Shown: positions 25,204 through 34,010 of the stretch, piece by piece | Layout of the letters: each line of letters begins with the position of its first letter | Numbering within the stretch: position 1 is the first letter of the stretch | NCBI GenBank assembly: GCA_013141415.1 | Contig: JABFQY010000001.1 | Coordinates: 248,001 to 312,000, forward strand | Source: Kiritimatiellaceae bacterium | GTDB taxonomy: Bacteria; Verrucomicrobiota; Kiritimatiellia; Kiritimatiellales; Tichowtungiaceae | DNA: 64,000 nt | Direction: 5' to 3' | Notes under the pieces: model-generated | The model's database searches: none | Told to the model about the DNA's origin: nothing | The model's input: the letters and a program-made list of their open reading frames with translations, nothing else | Made by a program: the position numbers and the translations under genes

Positions 25204-25977
25204 ATGAGTACGATTCACTCCACAGCAATTGTCGGCGAAGGCGCCGTGCTCGGCGCGGACGTTAAGCTTGGTCCGTACTGCATCGTCGGTCCCGGCGTAA
25301 AGATCGGTGACGGCACTGAACTGATGGCGCACGCCGTGGTTGACGGCAACACCACCATCGGAGCCGGATGCGTCATTCATCCCTTTGCCCGCGTTGGCGG
25401 CCCCACACAGGATTTAAAATTTAAAGGCGGCGCGCCCGGCGTGATCGTCGGCGACAAGACCGTCATCCGCGAATGCGTCACCATCAATGCCGGAACGCAC
25501 GACGGCGAAATGACCGAAGTCGGCTCCGGCTGTCTGCTGATGGCCTACAGCCATATCGCCCACGCCTGCAAAGTCGGCAACGGCGTAATCATTGCCAACG
25601 GAACTCAGCTCGCCGGCGATGTCATCATCGAAGATTTTGCCATTATCGAAGGTCTTTGCGGTGTGGTGCAGTTCCGGCGAATCGGAACCATGGCGTTCCT
25701 CGGCGGCTATACCAAAGCCACCAAAGACGTTCCGCCGTACATGATTGCCGACGGTCTCGACATCGAAATTCGCGGGTTTAATAAGATCGGTATGGAGCGG
25801 CGCGGCGTTTCCGAAGAATCGCGCAACGCCATCAAGGAGGCCTACCGAATTCTTTACCGGCAGAAACTTCCTATTGCCGAGGCGCTTGAGCAGATGGAAA
25901 AAGAACTGCCGTCCACACCGGAAGTGCAGCACCTGATTAATTTCATACGCGCCTCGAAGGTTGGAATTGTGAGATGA
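25204..25977 (+). CDS. lpxA: UDP-N-acetylglucosamine O-acyltransferase (LpxA)
   Basis: The 257-residue left-handed beta-helix protein shows hexapeptide repeats over residues 1-185 and the C-terminal helical domain (RNAIKEAYRILYR). It performs the first acylation of lipid A synthesis. The catalytic region SHIAHACKVGN keeps both histidines corresponding to E. coli His122 and His125. Two other active-site histidines appear replaced: LAGD where E. coli has LAGH (144) and GVVQF where it has AVHQF (160). Overall length, order and the fabZ neighbour still favour LpxA. An ATPase gene follows after 1 bp. Confidence 0.9.
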   Translation: MSTIHSTAIVGEGAVLGADVKLGPYCIVGPGVKIGDGTELMAHAVVDGNTTIGAGCVIHPFARVGGPTQDLKFKGGAPGVIVGDKTVIRECVTINAGTHDGEMTEVGSGCLLMAYSHIAHACKVGNGVIIANGTQLAGDVIIEDFAIIEGLCGVVQFRRIGTMAFLGGYTKATKDVPPYMIADGLDIEIRGFNKIGMERRGVSEESRNAIKEAYRILYRQKLPIAEALEQMEKELPSTPEVQHLINFIRASKVGIVR

Positions 25978-25978
25978 A

Positions 25979-27691
25979 ATGAAAAACGGCCAGCTAGCGG
26001 ATTTATTACAGCGGACGGATCTCTTTACACCGGAACAGGTGGAAGTGCTTCTTCCGGCTGTGGCAGAAGCTGGCGCCGCCTTCACCGACACCGTTGTTGA
26101 AAAAACCGGTGTTAAAGAAGAATTGTTTCTCGAAAAACTGGCCGGTGTCATGGCTCTGCCGTTCATGCGGCTGGCTAAGGCCGAGATCAAACCCGAACTG
26201 CTCGCAAAAATTCCGCCTAAAGCAGTTTTCCAATACAACATCATGCCGGTCGCCGAAGAAAACGGCGCGCTGTGTATCGCCACCGCCAATCCACTGCAAC
26301 CCGGCCTGATCGACGCTATGCGCCTTGTCACCGGCGGGCGGATCAAGCTCGCGCTCAGTCCGGCGTCCGACATTGAATCCGCCGCCAAGCGTCTGTACGG
26401 CGTCGGCGCCGAAACGCTCGACCGCATGATGCAGGACGACGACCGCATCAACCTCGACGAGGAAGGGCTCTTTAAACAGGATCTGAGCGACCTCGATCAG
26501 GAAGCCTCCGTCGTAAAATTCGTTAACCAGATCATCTGGGAAGCGCACCAGAGCCGCGCCACCGACATTCATATTGAGCCGCTGGAAGTGGATTTGCGTA
26601 TTCGCTACCGCATTGACGGTGTTCTGATTCAGACGCCGGTGCCGGCGACCCTGAAACGGTTTCAGTCTTCCATTATTTCCCGTATCAAGGTTATGGCGAA
26701 TATGGACATCGCCGAAAAACGTCTTCCGCAGGACGGCCGTATCAGTCTGCGTATTCAGGGCGAGGAAATCGATGTCCGCGTTTCTACCATGCCGACGGTT
26801 TACGGCGAGAGCGTCAGCCTTCGTCTGCTTCTGCGCGGCAGCGGCATGATCGGTATGGATCAGCTCGGACTGAGTCCGGAAGATGAAAAAATTCTCAAAC
26901 GCATGATCACCCGGCCGCACGGCATTCTGCTTTGTACCGGCCCGACCGGTTCCGGTAAATCCACCTCGCTCTACGCCTGGTTGCACACCATTAACTCCGT
27001 TGATATCCGCATCATGTCGGCGGAAGACCCGATTGAATACGAAATGGCCGGCGTCAATCAGGTGCAGATGAAGCCGGAAATCGGGCTCACCTTCGCCCAC
27101 GCTCTGCGCACCTTTCTGCGCCAGGACCCCGACGTCATCATGGTCGGTGAAATCCGCGACCGCGATACCGCCGAAATCGCCATTCGCGCCGCGCTTACCG
27201 GCCATCTTGTTTTCAGTACACTTCACACCAACGACTCCGCCGCCAGTATCAACCGTCTGCTCGACATGGGCATCGAGCCGTTTCTGGTGGCTTCCGCTGT
27301 CGAAGGGATCGTCGCCCAGCGCCTCATCCGCCGGCTTTGTCCTGCCTGCCGCAAACCGCTTGAATTGACCGACGTTAAAATTGATCTGTTGCGTAAAGAA
27401 GGGTTCCCTGTTGAAGAACTTGCCACGCACACAATCTATGAACCGGTCGGGTGCGATGCCTGCCGCGGCTCCGGTTTCAAAGGCCGTACCGGGATCTACG
27501 AAATTCTGACCGTGGACGATCATATCCGTCCGCTTATCATCGATCGCTCCGCTTCCAGCGACATCAAACGCGAGGCGATGCGTCACGGCCTGCATACACT
27601 TCGTGACGACGGCTGGCGCAAAGTTCTCGACGGTGTCACCACCGTTGAGGAAATCCTCCGCGTCAGCGAAGAGGACGAAGAAGATTCCTGA
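25979..27691 (+). CDS. GspE/PilB-type secretion or pilus ATPase
   Basis: The 570-residue cytoplasmic hexameric ATPase has an N-terminal MshEN/GspE-N domain (about 1-150) and the core with Walker A GPTGSGKST near residue 321. The Asp box and Walker B region RQDPDVIMVGEIRDRDTAE and the His box TGHLVFSTLHTND follow. A zinc site formed by CPACRKP and CDACRGSGFKGR is typical of GspE/PilB and absent from PilT. Type II secretion and type IV pilus assembly cannot be separated without the partner genes, none of which are adjacent. Confidence 0.9.
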   Translation: MKNGQLADLLQRTDLFTPEQVEVLLPAVAEAGAAFTDTVVEKTGVKEELFLEKLAGVMALPFMRLAKAEIKPELLAKIPPKAVFQYNIMPVAEENGALCIATANPLQPGLIDAMRLVTGGRIKLALSPASDIESAAKRLYGVGAETLDRMMQDDDRINLDEEGLFKQDLSDLDQEASVVKFVNQIIWEAHQSRATDIHIEPLEVDLRIRYRIDGVLIQTPVPATLKRFQSSIISRIKVMANMDIAEKRLPQDGRISLRIQGEEIDVRVSTMPTVYGESVSLRLLLRGSGMIGMDQLGLSPEDEKILKRMITRPHGILLCTGPTGSGKSTSLYAWLHTINSVDIRIMSAEDPIEYEMAGVNQVQMKPEIGLTFAHALRTFLRQDPDVIMVGEIRDRDTAEIAIRAALTGHLVFSTLHTNDSAASINRLLDMGIEPFLVASAVEGIVAQRLIRRLCPACRKPLELTDVKIDLLRKEGFPVEELATHTIYEPVGCDACRGSGFKGRTGIYEILTVDDHIRPLIIDRSASSDIKREAMRHGLHTLRDDGWRKVLDGVTTVEEILRVSEEDEEDS

Positions 27692-27804
27692 GTTTGACGG
27701 ATTCGGGAACTTTTTCCTGCCGGTTGCTTTTTCATTTAAAAGCGGTAATGTAACGCACGAAAGGAAGTTCGCGTCCGGTATGTCCCGCGGCGCGCGGTTA
27801 AATT

Positions 27805-28098
27805 ATGCAGAAAAAAGATTGGGTAGCGGTAGGAACCAAATTGGTGGGGATTTACATTGCGGTGCTGGCGTTAATCGGTGCGAGTTCCACAGTGTTGAAC
27901 ACCCTGTTGACTCTCATCTTCTCGGATCGTCCCGCAAGTGTCAGTTATATCAAAATGCTCGGCATCATTCTGGTCAAGGTTCTGCTGTCCGGACTGGTTG
28001 TCCCAGTCGCTCAGGGACTTGTCGCCTGGCTGCTATTGAAGCGCACCTGCTGGTGTCTCAAGAAAGCCGGCTTCGAATGTGAACCGCCGCAGATGTAA
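27805..28098 (+). CDS. Small membrane protein of unknown function
   Basis: A 97-residue protein with two predicted helices (about 11-37 and 50-77) and a short Cys-containing C-terminus. No family is recognised. It is preceded by a 113-bp gap and followed after 15 bp by the photolyase gene, with which it may share a transcript. Confidence 0.6.
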   Translation: MQKKDWVAVGTKLVGIYIAVLALIGASSTVLNTLLTLIFSDRPASVSYIKMLGIILVKVLLSGLVVPVAQGLVAWLLLKRTCWCLKKAGFECEPPQM

Positions 28099-28113
28099 TC
28101 AGGAAGCGGGAAG

Positions 28114-29436
28114 ATGATACACCCCGCGAGAATTCACCGGCTTAACGACAAACCCGCCCGCAAAGGCGGGTTTGTTTTATACTGGATGCAGCAAAGCCAG
28201 CGCGCCGAGTGGAACCACGCCCTCGAATATGCCGTGGAGCGCGCCAATGCGCTTGGGTTGCCGGTCGCCGTCGTTTTCGGCCTGATGGACGATTATCCCG
28301 AAGCCACCGAACGTCACTACGCCTTCATGCTCGAAGGACTGCGGGAAACATTCCAGACATTGGAGAAACGCGGCATCGGCGCATTTATCGGACGCGGACA
28401 TCCGGCAGAGGTCGCGCTTAAAGCGGGTAAAGACGCCGCGCTGATCGTCTGCGATATGGGGTATCTGCGCCATCAGGCCGAATGGCGCGCAAAAGTTGCC
28501 GAAAAAGCCGGATGTGAAGTCGTCGAAATCGAAAGCGATGTCGTCGTGCCGGTCGAAACCGCATCGGATCACGCCGAATACATGGCCCGCACCATCCGCC
28601 CGAAACTCCTGAAACGGCTGGATGAATTTCTTCAGCCTGTTCGAGAAGTAAAACTTTCCAAACCTTGGAAACGCGACGAGGGCGTCGCGTCTACGTTAAT
28701 CAAGACGGTTCCCAAGGTAGACGCGACGCCCTCGTCGCGTTTTAAAGGTGGAACAGCGGAAGCGAAGAAGCGGCTGAAACGGTTTATTGCGGAGAGTCTG
28801 ACGGTTTATGAAGCGCACAGCAACCAGCCGCAGACCGACGACATTTCCATGCTGAGTCCGTATCTTCACTTCGGACAGATTTCGCCGCTCTACATCGCGC
28901 TGGAAATTCAAAAGGCTGATCCGAAAAGCCGCTTTCTGGAACAGCTGATTGTCCGCCGCGAGCTGGCGATGAACTTTGTCTGGTTCACGCCGGACTACGA
29001 CCGCTTTTCCTGTCTGCCGGATTGGGCAAAGCTGACGCTGAAAAACCACGCCAAAGATAAACGGGAATTTCTCTACACCCGTGAACAGCTGGAGCAGTCG
29101 CAGACACACGATCCGTACTGGAATGCGGCCATGACCGAAATGCGCGTCACCGGATTCATGCATAACTACATGCGGATGTACTGGGGTAAAAAGGTTTTGG
29201 AGTGGAGTCCGTCACCGGAAGAAGCGTTTGAAACGCTGCTCGCCATCAACAATAGATATTTTCTGGATGGCCGCGACCCGAACTCCTACGCCGGAGTTGC
29301 CTGGGTCTTCGGCAAACACGACACCGCGTGGGCTGAGCGTTCAATCTTCGGGAAAACGCGCTACATGAACGCCGTCGGCCTTAAACGCAAATGTGATATC
29401 GATGGGTATGTGGAGAAGGTGGGAAAAGCTTGTTGA
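28114..29436 (+). CDS. phr: Class II deoxyribodipyrimidine photolyase
   Basis: The 440-residue FAD enzyme repairs UV-induced cyclobutane dimers using light. Class II features include YWMQQSQRAEWNHALEYA near residue 24, LSPYLHFGQISP near 248, RRELAMNFVW near 290, TGFMHNYMRMYWGKK near 350 and NNRYFLDGRDPNSYAG (then VAWVFGKHD) near 385. Residues about 186-210, in the linker between the alpha/beta domain and the FAD domain, are encoded by a palindromic insertion in frame. The linker is variable in the family, so the enzyme is probably functional. Confidence 0.93.
   Translation: MIHPARIHRLNDKPARKGGFVLYWMQQSQRAEWNHALEYAVERANALGLPVAVVFGLMDDYPEATERHYAFMLEGLRETFQTLEKRGIGAFIGRGHPAEVALKAGKDAALIVCDMGYLRHQAEWRAKVAEKAGCEVVEIESDVVVPVETASDHAEYMARTIRPKLLKRLDEFLQPVREVKLSKPWKRDEGVASTLIKTVPKVDATPSSRFKGGTAEAKKRLKRFIAESLTVYEAHSNQPQTDDISMLSPYLHFGQISPLYIALEIQKADPKSRFLEQLIVRRELAMNFVWFTPDYDRFSCLPDWAKLTLKNHAKDKREFLYTREQLEQSQTHDPYWNAAMTEMRVTGFMHNYMRMYWGKKVLEWSPSPEEAFETLLAINNRYFLDGRDPNSYAGVAWVFGKHDTAWAERSIFGKTRYMNAVGLKRKCDIDGYVEKVGKAC
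28670..28741. repeat. REPIN-like palindrome inserted in frame in phr
   Basis: Two perfect 25-bp inverted arms (28670-28694 and 28717-28741) flank a 22-bp centre. Each arm is itself GTAG plus a hairpin (ACGCGACG, loop CCCT, CGTCGCGT). The 72-bp element adds 24 codons without a stop or frame change. Confidence 0.85.
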
Positions 29437-29492
29437 ACGTCTGAAGGGAGCCTCGTGGAGTGTGCTTCATCTGGGCAACGGGCGTTCGTCAC

Positions 29493-29513
29493 GTAGGCTC
29501 GCTTGGTCCAAGC
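29493..29513 (+). repeat. GTAG-headed hairpin upstream of recA
   Basis: GTAG is followed by GCTTGG-T-CCAAGC, resembling a single REP unit. A second, imperfect inverted repeat pairs GAGCCTCGTG (near 29449) with CACGTAGGCTC. It lies in the phr-recA gap. Confidence 0.4.
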
Positions 29514-29552
29514 ACAGATTTGAGGGCCGGTAAGTTTTGCAGCGGGTTTTAT

Positions 29553-29580
29553 GTGGAAGCGGCAGGGATGCCGCTTCCAC
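29553..29580. repeat. Perfect 12-bp hairpin upstream of recA
   Basis: GTGGAAGCGGCA and TGCCGCTTCCAC flank the loop GGGA. The GTGG head and stem-loop resemble a REP unit; no T-run follows, so it is not an obvious terminator. Confidence 0.6.
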
Positions 29581-29683
29581 CTTATTGACTCCACGGCCTT
29601 TGCGAGGGATGTCTCGTCACTTTCTTCAAAAGAAGTCCGCTTCTGCGCTTGAACAATTTTCCGAGCTGTGTAGGCTGTCCCGC

Positions 29684-30709
29684 ATGGCTGCAAAAACCGA
29701 TAAAAAAGAAGGCGCCTCCAACCTTGAGGCAGTACTCGCTGACATCAAAAAACAATACGGCGACGGAGCAATTGTTCGCCTCGGCGACGAAGCCGGTCCG
29801 CGGAAAATTCCGTGTATTTCCACCGGCGCGCTGACGCTCGACATCGCACTCGGCATTGGCGGAGTTCCGCGCGGTCGTGTGATTGAAATTTTCGGCCCGG
29901 AATCGTCCGGTAAAACCACGCTGGTTTCCCACATCATCGCCAACGTCCAGAAAGCGGGCGGCACGGCGGCTTTTATTGATACCGAACATGCGCTCGATCC
30001 GGGGTACGCCCAGAAGATCGGCGTAAACCTGAACGACCTGCTGGTTTCTCAGCCCGACTCCGGCGAAGAAGCACTCAACATCTGCGAAGCGCTGGTGAAG
30101 AGTAATTCGATCGACGTCGTAGTCGTGGACTCCGTCGCGGCGCTGGCGCCACGCGCCGAGCTCGACGGCGAAATGGGTCAGTCGCACGTTGGTTTACAGG
30201 CTCGTTTGATGTCTCAGGCTTTGCGTAAACTGACTTCGGCGATTGCCCGCTCGAACTGCTGTTGTATTTTCACCAACCAGATTCGTGAAAAAGTCGGCGT
30301 GATGTTCGGCAGTCCCGAAACAACGCCCGGCGGCCGCGCGCTGAAGTTTTACTCCTCCGTGCGGCTCGATATCCGCCGCATCGGTCAGCTCAAGAACACC
30401 GACGGCTCGATCTATGGCAACCGCACCAAGGTCAAAGTGGTCAAAAACAAAGTGGCTCCGCCGTTTACCATGGCCGAGTTCGACATTCTTTACGCCGAAG
30501 GTATTTCGTGGACCGGATCCATCGTGGACGCCGGTACCGATTGCGGCATCATTGAAAAGAAAGGCTCGTGGCTTTCTTACAACGGTCAGCAGCTCGGACA
30601 GGGCCGCGACGGAGCGCGCAAAGCGCTGATGGAAGATCCGAAGATGGCCAATGAACTGGCTGAAAAAATCAAAGCGACCGCCAAAGCCAAGACCGACGGC
30701 AGCGAATAG
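29684..30709 (+). CDS. recA: Recombinase RecA
   Basis: The 341-residue DNA strand-exchange protein and SOS co-protease carries Walker A GPESSGKT near residue 73, the DNA-binding loop L1 near [20 protein letters not shown], the Walker B stretch [12 protein letters not shown], and L2 [18 protein letters not shown]. The start used is the usual MAAKTDKK start; no clear Shine-Dalgarno precedes it, and the frame is open 49 codons further upstream, including an ATG at 29609. A weak TTGAAC-16-TAGGCT lies just before the start. No LexA box of a known type was recognised. Confidence 0.95.
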   Translation: MAAKTDKKEGASNLEAVLADIKKQYGDGAIVRLGDEAGPRKIPCISTGALTLDIALGIGGVPRGRVIEIFGPESSGKTTLVSHIIANVQKAGGTAAFIDTEHALDPGYAQKIGVNLNDLLVSQPDSGEEALNICEALVKSNSIDVVVVDSVAALAPRAELDGEMGQSHVGLQARLMSQALRKLTSAIARSNCCCIFTNQIREKVGVMFGSPETTPGGRALKFYSSVRLDIRRIGQLKNTDGSIYGNRTKVKVVKNKVAPPFTMAEFDILYAEGISWTGSIVDAGTDCGIIEKKGSWLSYNGQQLGQGRDGARKALMEDPKMANELAEKIKATAKAKTDGSE

Positions 30710-30768
30710 TTTCTTTGGTTTCGTACTCCGTACGGGTGTTTCGAGTTGAAAAATAAAAGGAGGGTATG

Positions 30769-31293
30769 ATGAAACGTATCGTTGTTTTATTGGCGGCCAG
30801 CTGTCTGTCTCTGAATTGTCTCGGAGCGGACGACGTCGCTAGAGGAACTCTTTCGTCAGTTCAGACCAGTTCCACCGAAACGAAGGACGGGGGAAAGGTT
30901 GAGCGTTTCATATTCAATACTCAGCAGAACGGGGGTGGCGGGAAATTTCCCGGCACGGTTCAGATTTTTGTGGAATTGACGGATAAAGACGGAAGAGTCG
31001 CCTGGGGTAAGGCGAAGGCCAGTTCTCCGGCCGGACAGGTGAAGGGCGGAGAGTTTGCGGGGACTTCATATTCCGGCGCGGTTCGTTGGGTTTTTGAGGC
31101 GTTGCACGGAGATTTAAAAAGGCCAAAGATCACCGGTTACGTTGTCGAATTCGGCTACCAGCAGGGAAAGGAATTCACTTGTTTTGATAAGCAATATTAT
31201 CGGACGGAAAGCAAAGAGGAGCTGGTCGAGCGCAACAAAGCGTCCTCGCCTCTTGCCGTTAAATGTACTCAGAAAATGCTAACGGTGGAATAA
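30769..31293 (+). CDS. Secreted protein of unknown function
   Basis: About 174 residues with a signal peptide (KRIVVLLAASCLSLNCLGA). The mature part is beta-rich, with GTVQIFVELTDKDGRVAWGK near residue 60, and I do not recognise the family. GGAGG lies 5 bp before this ATG; an in-frame ATG 3 bp earlier is also possible. The gene stands alone between recA and cstA. Confidence 0.7.
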   Translation: MKRIVVLLAASCLSLNCLGADDVARGTLSSVQTSSTETKDGGKVERFIFNTQQNGGGGKFPGTVQIFVELTDKDGRVAWGKAKASSPAGQVKGGEFAGTSYSGAVRWVFEALHGDLKRPKITGYVVEFGYQQGKEFTCFDKQYYRTESKEELVERNKASSPLAVKCTQKMLTVE

Positions 31294-31329
31294 AAACGGA
31301 ATTATTCCGGACGTTTCTGAGAGGCAGCA

Positions 31330-33045
31330 ATGAGTCTTTTTTTGGTAGTCGGTGGATCGGGACTCTTTCTTCTGCTGGCCTATTTCACCTACGGTCGGTT
31401 CCTCGCCCGCAAAGTATTCCGTCTGGATGACAGCCGGATCACGCCGGCGGTTGAGCTGAACGACGGCCTCGATTACGTTCCCGCGAAAAAGGGTATGTTG
31501 CTGGGTCAGCATTTTTCCGCCATCGCCGCCGCCGGGCCGATCAATGGGCCGATTCTCGCCGGAGTTCTTTTCGGCTGGGCGCCCGCGCTGATCTGGATTC
31601 TGATCGGGTCGGTGCTGATTGGCGGCGTTCACGATATGGGTTCGCTGATTGCCTCGATCCGCCACGAAGCCCGTTCCATTACGGAGGTGATTCGTACGCA
31701 TGTTTCCCGCCGGGCGTGGGCGCTGTTCATGGTCTTTATCTGGATCACGCTGGTTTATATCATCGTGGCGTTCACGGATATCACCGCCGGATCATTCATC
31801 GGCACGGTAACGCTGGAGTCCGGGGAAAAAGTCGGCGGCGGAGCGATTGCGGCTTCGTCGGTTCTTTATCTGATTCTGCCGGTGCTGATGGGCCTTCTCC
31901 TGAAATTTACCCGGCTTCGCGAGCGCTGGGCACTGCTGATTTTTCTTCCGCTGGTCGGCGTCGCCATCTGGGCTGGCAAATATATGCCAATTGATTTTCC
32001 AGCATGGCTGGCGGCGGATCCCGCCGCGGCGCAGAAGATATGGTGCGTTCTGATTCTGGTTTACTGTGTCGTCGCGTCGGTGTGTCCGGTATGGCTGGTT
32101 CTCCAACCGCGTGGCGCGATCGGCGGTTGTTTTCTGTATGCCGCGCTGATCGCCGCCGCGATCGGAGTGGTGTTCGGCGGTTGTCCGATTGAATATCCGG
32201 CGTTTACCAAACTCGCCGACGGACTGAACGCCGGTTTTTGGTTTCCGATGTTTCCGCTCTTGTTCATCACGGTCGCCTGCGGCGCCTGTTCCGGCTTTCA
32301 TTCGCTGGTGTCGTCCGGCACGACGTGTAAGCAGATTAAAAAAGAAAGCGATGTCACGCCGATCGGTTACGGCGCGATGCTGCTCGAAGGCATGGTGGCG
32401 GTGGTTTCACTGGCCTGCGTGATGATTGTGGCGAAAGACAGCCCGCTGGCTTCAAAGGCGCCGAATTTTATTTATGCATCCGGGATCGGCCGGTTTCTGG
32501 AACTGATCGGCATTTCGGCGTCGTTCGGCATTTCATTCGGCCTGATGGCATTTACGACGTTTGTGTATGACACGCTGGATGTCTGTACCCGGCTAGGGCG
32601 TTATATTTTCGAGGAGCTGACCGGTCTGCGGAACTGGTTTGGGCGGTTGACCGGAACGATTCTTACTGCCGGAGTTCCATTGTTCTTTATTTTCCGTACG
32701 GTGCTGGACGGTAGAGGTAATCCGGTGCCAGCCTGGAAGACGTTCTGGACTCTGTTCGGCGCGTCCAATCAGTTACTGGCTGCGCTGGCTTTGATTGGCG
32801 TGTCGGTCTGGCTGATGAATACGCGCCGGAATTCCAAAGTCTGGCTGGTGTCGTTTCTGCCAGCAGTGTTTATGTTTGTCATTTCCGACTGGTCGCTGAT
32901 TCAGACCGCGACAGCAAAACAAGCCGGAGGCGTCGTGCCGATTGTTGCAGTGGTTTTGATTGTTTTGTCGGCTTGGATTGCAGTGGAAACCGGCCTGGCG
33001 ATGTTTTTCCGGAAGAGCCGGAATTGCGTTGTCATACGCGGTTGA
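31330..33045 (+). CDS. cstA: Carbon starvation protein CstA family transporter
   Basis: The 571-residue polytopic inner-membrane protein has the CstA signatures LDDSRITPAVELNDGLDYVP, KKGMLLGQHFSAIAAAGPIN and GGVHDMGSLIASIRHEARSI near the N-terminus, and CSGFHSLVSSGTTCKQI near residue 325. Members import peptides or pyruvate under nutrient limitation. The shorter length (E. coli CstA has about 700 residues) fits the short branch of the family. It starts 36 bp after the preceding gene. Confidence 0.92.
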   Translation: MSLFLVVGGSGLFLLLAYFTYGRFLARKVFRLDDSRITPAVELNDGLDYVPAKKGMLLGQHFSAIAAAGPINGPILAGVLFGWAPALIWILIGSVLIGGVHDMGSLIASIRHEARSITEVIRTHVSRRAWALFMVFIWITLVYIIVAFTDITAGSFIGTVTLESGEKVGGGAIAASSVLYLILPVLMGLLLKFTRLRERWALLIFLPLVGVAIWAGKYMPIDFPAWLAADPAAAQKIWCVLILVYCVVASVCPVWLVLQPRGAIGGCFLYAALIAAAIGVVFGGCPIEYPAFTKLADGLNAGFWFPMFPLLFITVACGACSGFHSLVSSGTTCKQIKKESDVTPIGYGAMLLEGMVAVVSLACVMIVAKDSPLASKAPNFIYASGIGRFLELIGISASFGISFGLMAFTTFVYDTLDVCTRLGRYIFEELTGLRNWFGRLTGTILTAGVPLFFIFRTVLDGRGNPVPAWKTFWTLFGASNQLLAALALIGVSVWLMNTRRNSKVWLVSFLPAVFMFVISDWSLIQTATAKQAGGVVPIVAVVLIVLSAWIAVETGLAMFFRKSRNCVVIRG

Positions 33046-33096
33046 GCGGGATATTTTCCTGCCTCTTTCTGTCAAACTCTGTTTTGAGGTTATGCG

Positions 33097-33984
33097 ATGA
33101 AGATGTTGAAAATTTTACTGCTGGTGAGTGCAGTGCTTGTTTTTTCCGGATGTAAAAAGGAAGCGTTCGATGGCGCAAAGGCAATGGCCGAGACCGAGGC
33201 GCTGGTGAAGATCGGCCCGCGCGAAGCGGGCGGCGGCGGAGCCCGGCGCGCCTCGGTACTGCTCGAAGGAAAACTTAAAGCGCTCGGACTGAAGACAACG
33301 ATCGACACCTTTTCCGAAGAGACGCCGAGCGGTAAAATGCACTTCAACAATGTGCTGGGACGCATTCCGGGCAAGACCAGCCGCTTGATCGTGCTCGTTT
33401 CGCACTTCGACACCAAGAGCGGCATTTCCAAAGATTTTCAAGGTGCAAACGATTCCGGCTCCAGTTCCGGCGTGCTGCTGGAGCTGACACGAATATTGAG
33501 CGGGCGCGGCCCGTATGAAACGGAATTTTTGATTGCGTTTCTTGACGGTGAAGAGTGCCGGAAAGAATACGGCCCGCACGATGGACTGCACGGCAGCCGC
33601 CGTCTGGCTCAGCAGATTTATGAGGCCGGCGGCGCAAAGCTGGTTAATGCGGTGATCGTGCTCGACATGGTCGGCGATAAAAACCTGAACATTTCGGTTC
33701 CGCGCAACAGCTCGCGCGAGCTGGTCAAAGAACTTTTTTATGCGGCCCACGAGTTAAACGTTCGTCCGCAATTCGCCCTCGGCCCCGGCTCCATTCTGGA
33801 CGATCACGTTCCGTTTCAGATTGCCGGCATGCCGGCGATTGATGTGATTGATTTTGATTACGGTTCCGCGCCGGGCCGCAACGACTACTGGCATACGCCG
33901 AACGATACGCTCGACAAGCTGTCCATCAAAAGCCTGCAAACCGTTGGAGACACGGTGCTGAGGATGATCGAAAATCTTCAGTAA
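33097..33984 (+). CDS. M28 family peptidase-like lipoprotein
   Basis: The 295-residue protein has a lipoprotein signal (VLVFSGC near residue 18) and an M28 zinc-peptidase fold. Likely metal ligands are SHFDTKS, GANDSGSSSG, LDGEE, DMVGD and the late His in DYWHTPNDTLDK. The pattern resembles secreted glutaminyl cyclases as well as aminopeptidases. The stop codon lies inside a 32-bp perfect palindrome shared with the convergent neighbour. Confidence 0.85.
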   Translation: MKMLKILLLVSAVLVFSGCKKEAFDGAKAMAETEALVKIGPREAGGGGARRASVLLEGKLKALGLKTTIDTFSEETPSGKMHFNNVLGRIPGKTSRLIVLVSHFDTKSGISKDFQGANDSGSSSGVLLELTRILSGRGPYETEFLIAFLDGEECRKEYGPHDGLHGSRRLAQQIYEAGGAKLVNAVIVLDMVGDKNLNISVPRNSSRELVKELFYAAHELNVRPQFALGPGSILDDHVPFQIAGMPAIDVIDFDYGSAPGRNDYWHTPNDTLDKLSIKSLQTVGDTVLRMIENLQ

Positions 33985-34010
33985 GGGCGAGATGCATCTC
34001 GCCCTTACTG
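33979..34010. repeat. Perfect 32-bp palindrome holding two stop codons
   Basis: The sequence CAGTAAGGGCGAGATG is followed at once by its exact reverse complement. The TAA stop of the M28 gene and the TAA stop of the convergent gene both fall within it, and both proteins end in a Gln codon plus TAA supplied by the palindrome. It may act as a bidirectional hairpin terminator or be an inserted palindromic element. Confidence 0.85.

Noticed and set aside
29537-29683. N-terminal extension of RecA
   Set aside because: The frame is open, but the residues do not resemble RecA and the region is filled with a hairpin; kept only as a note on the start.
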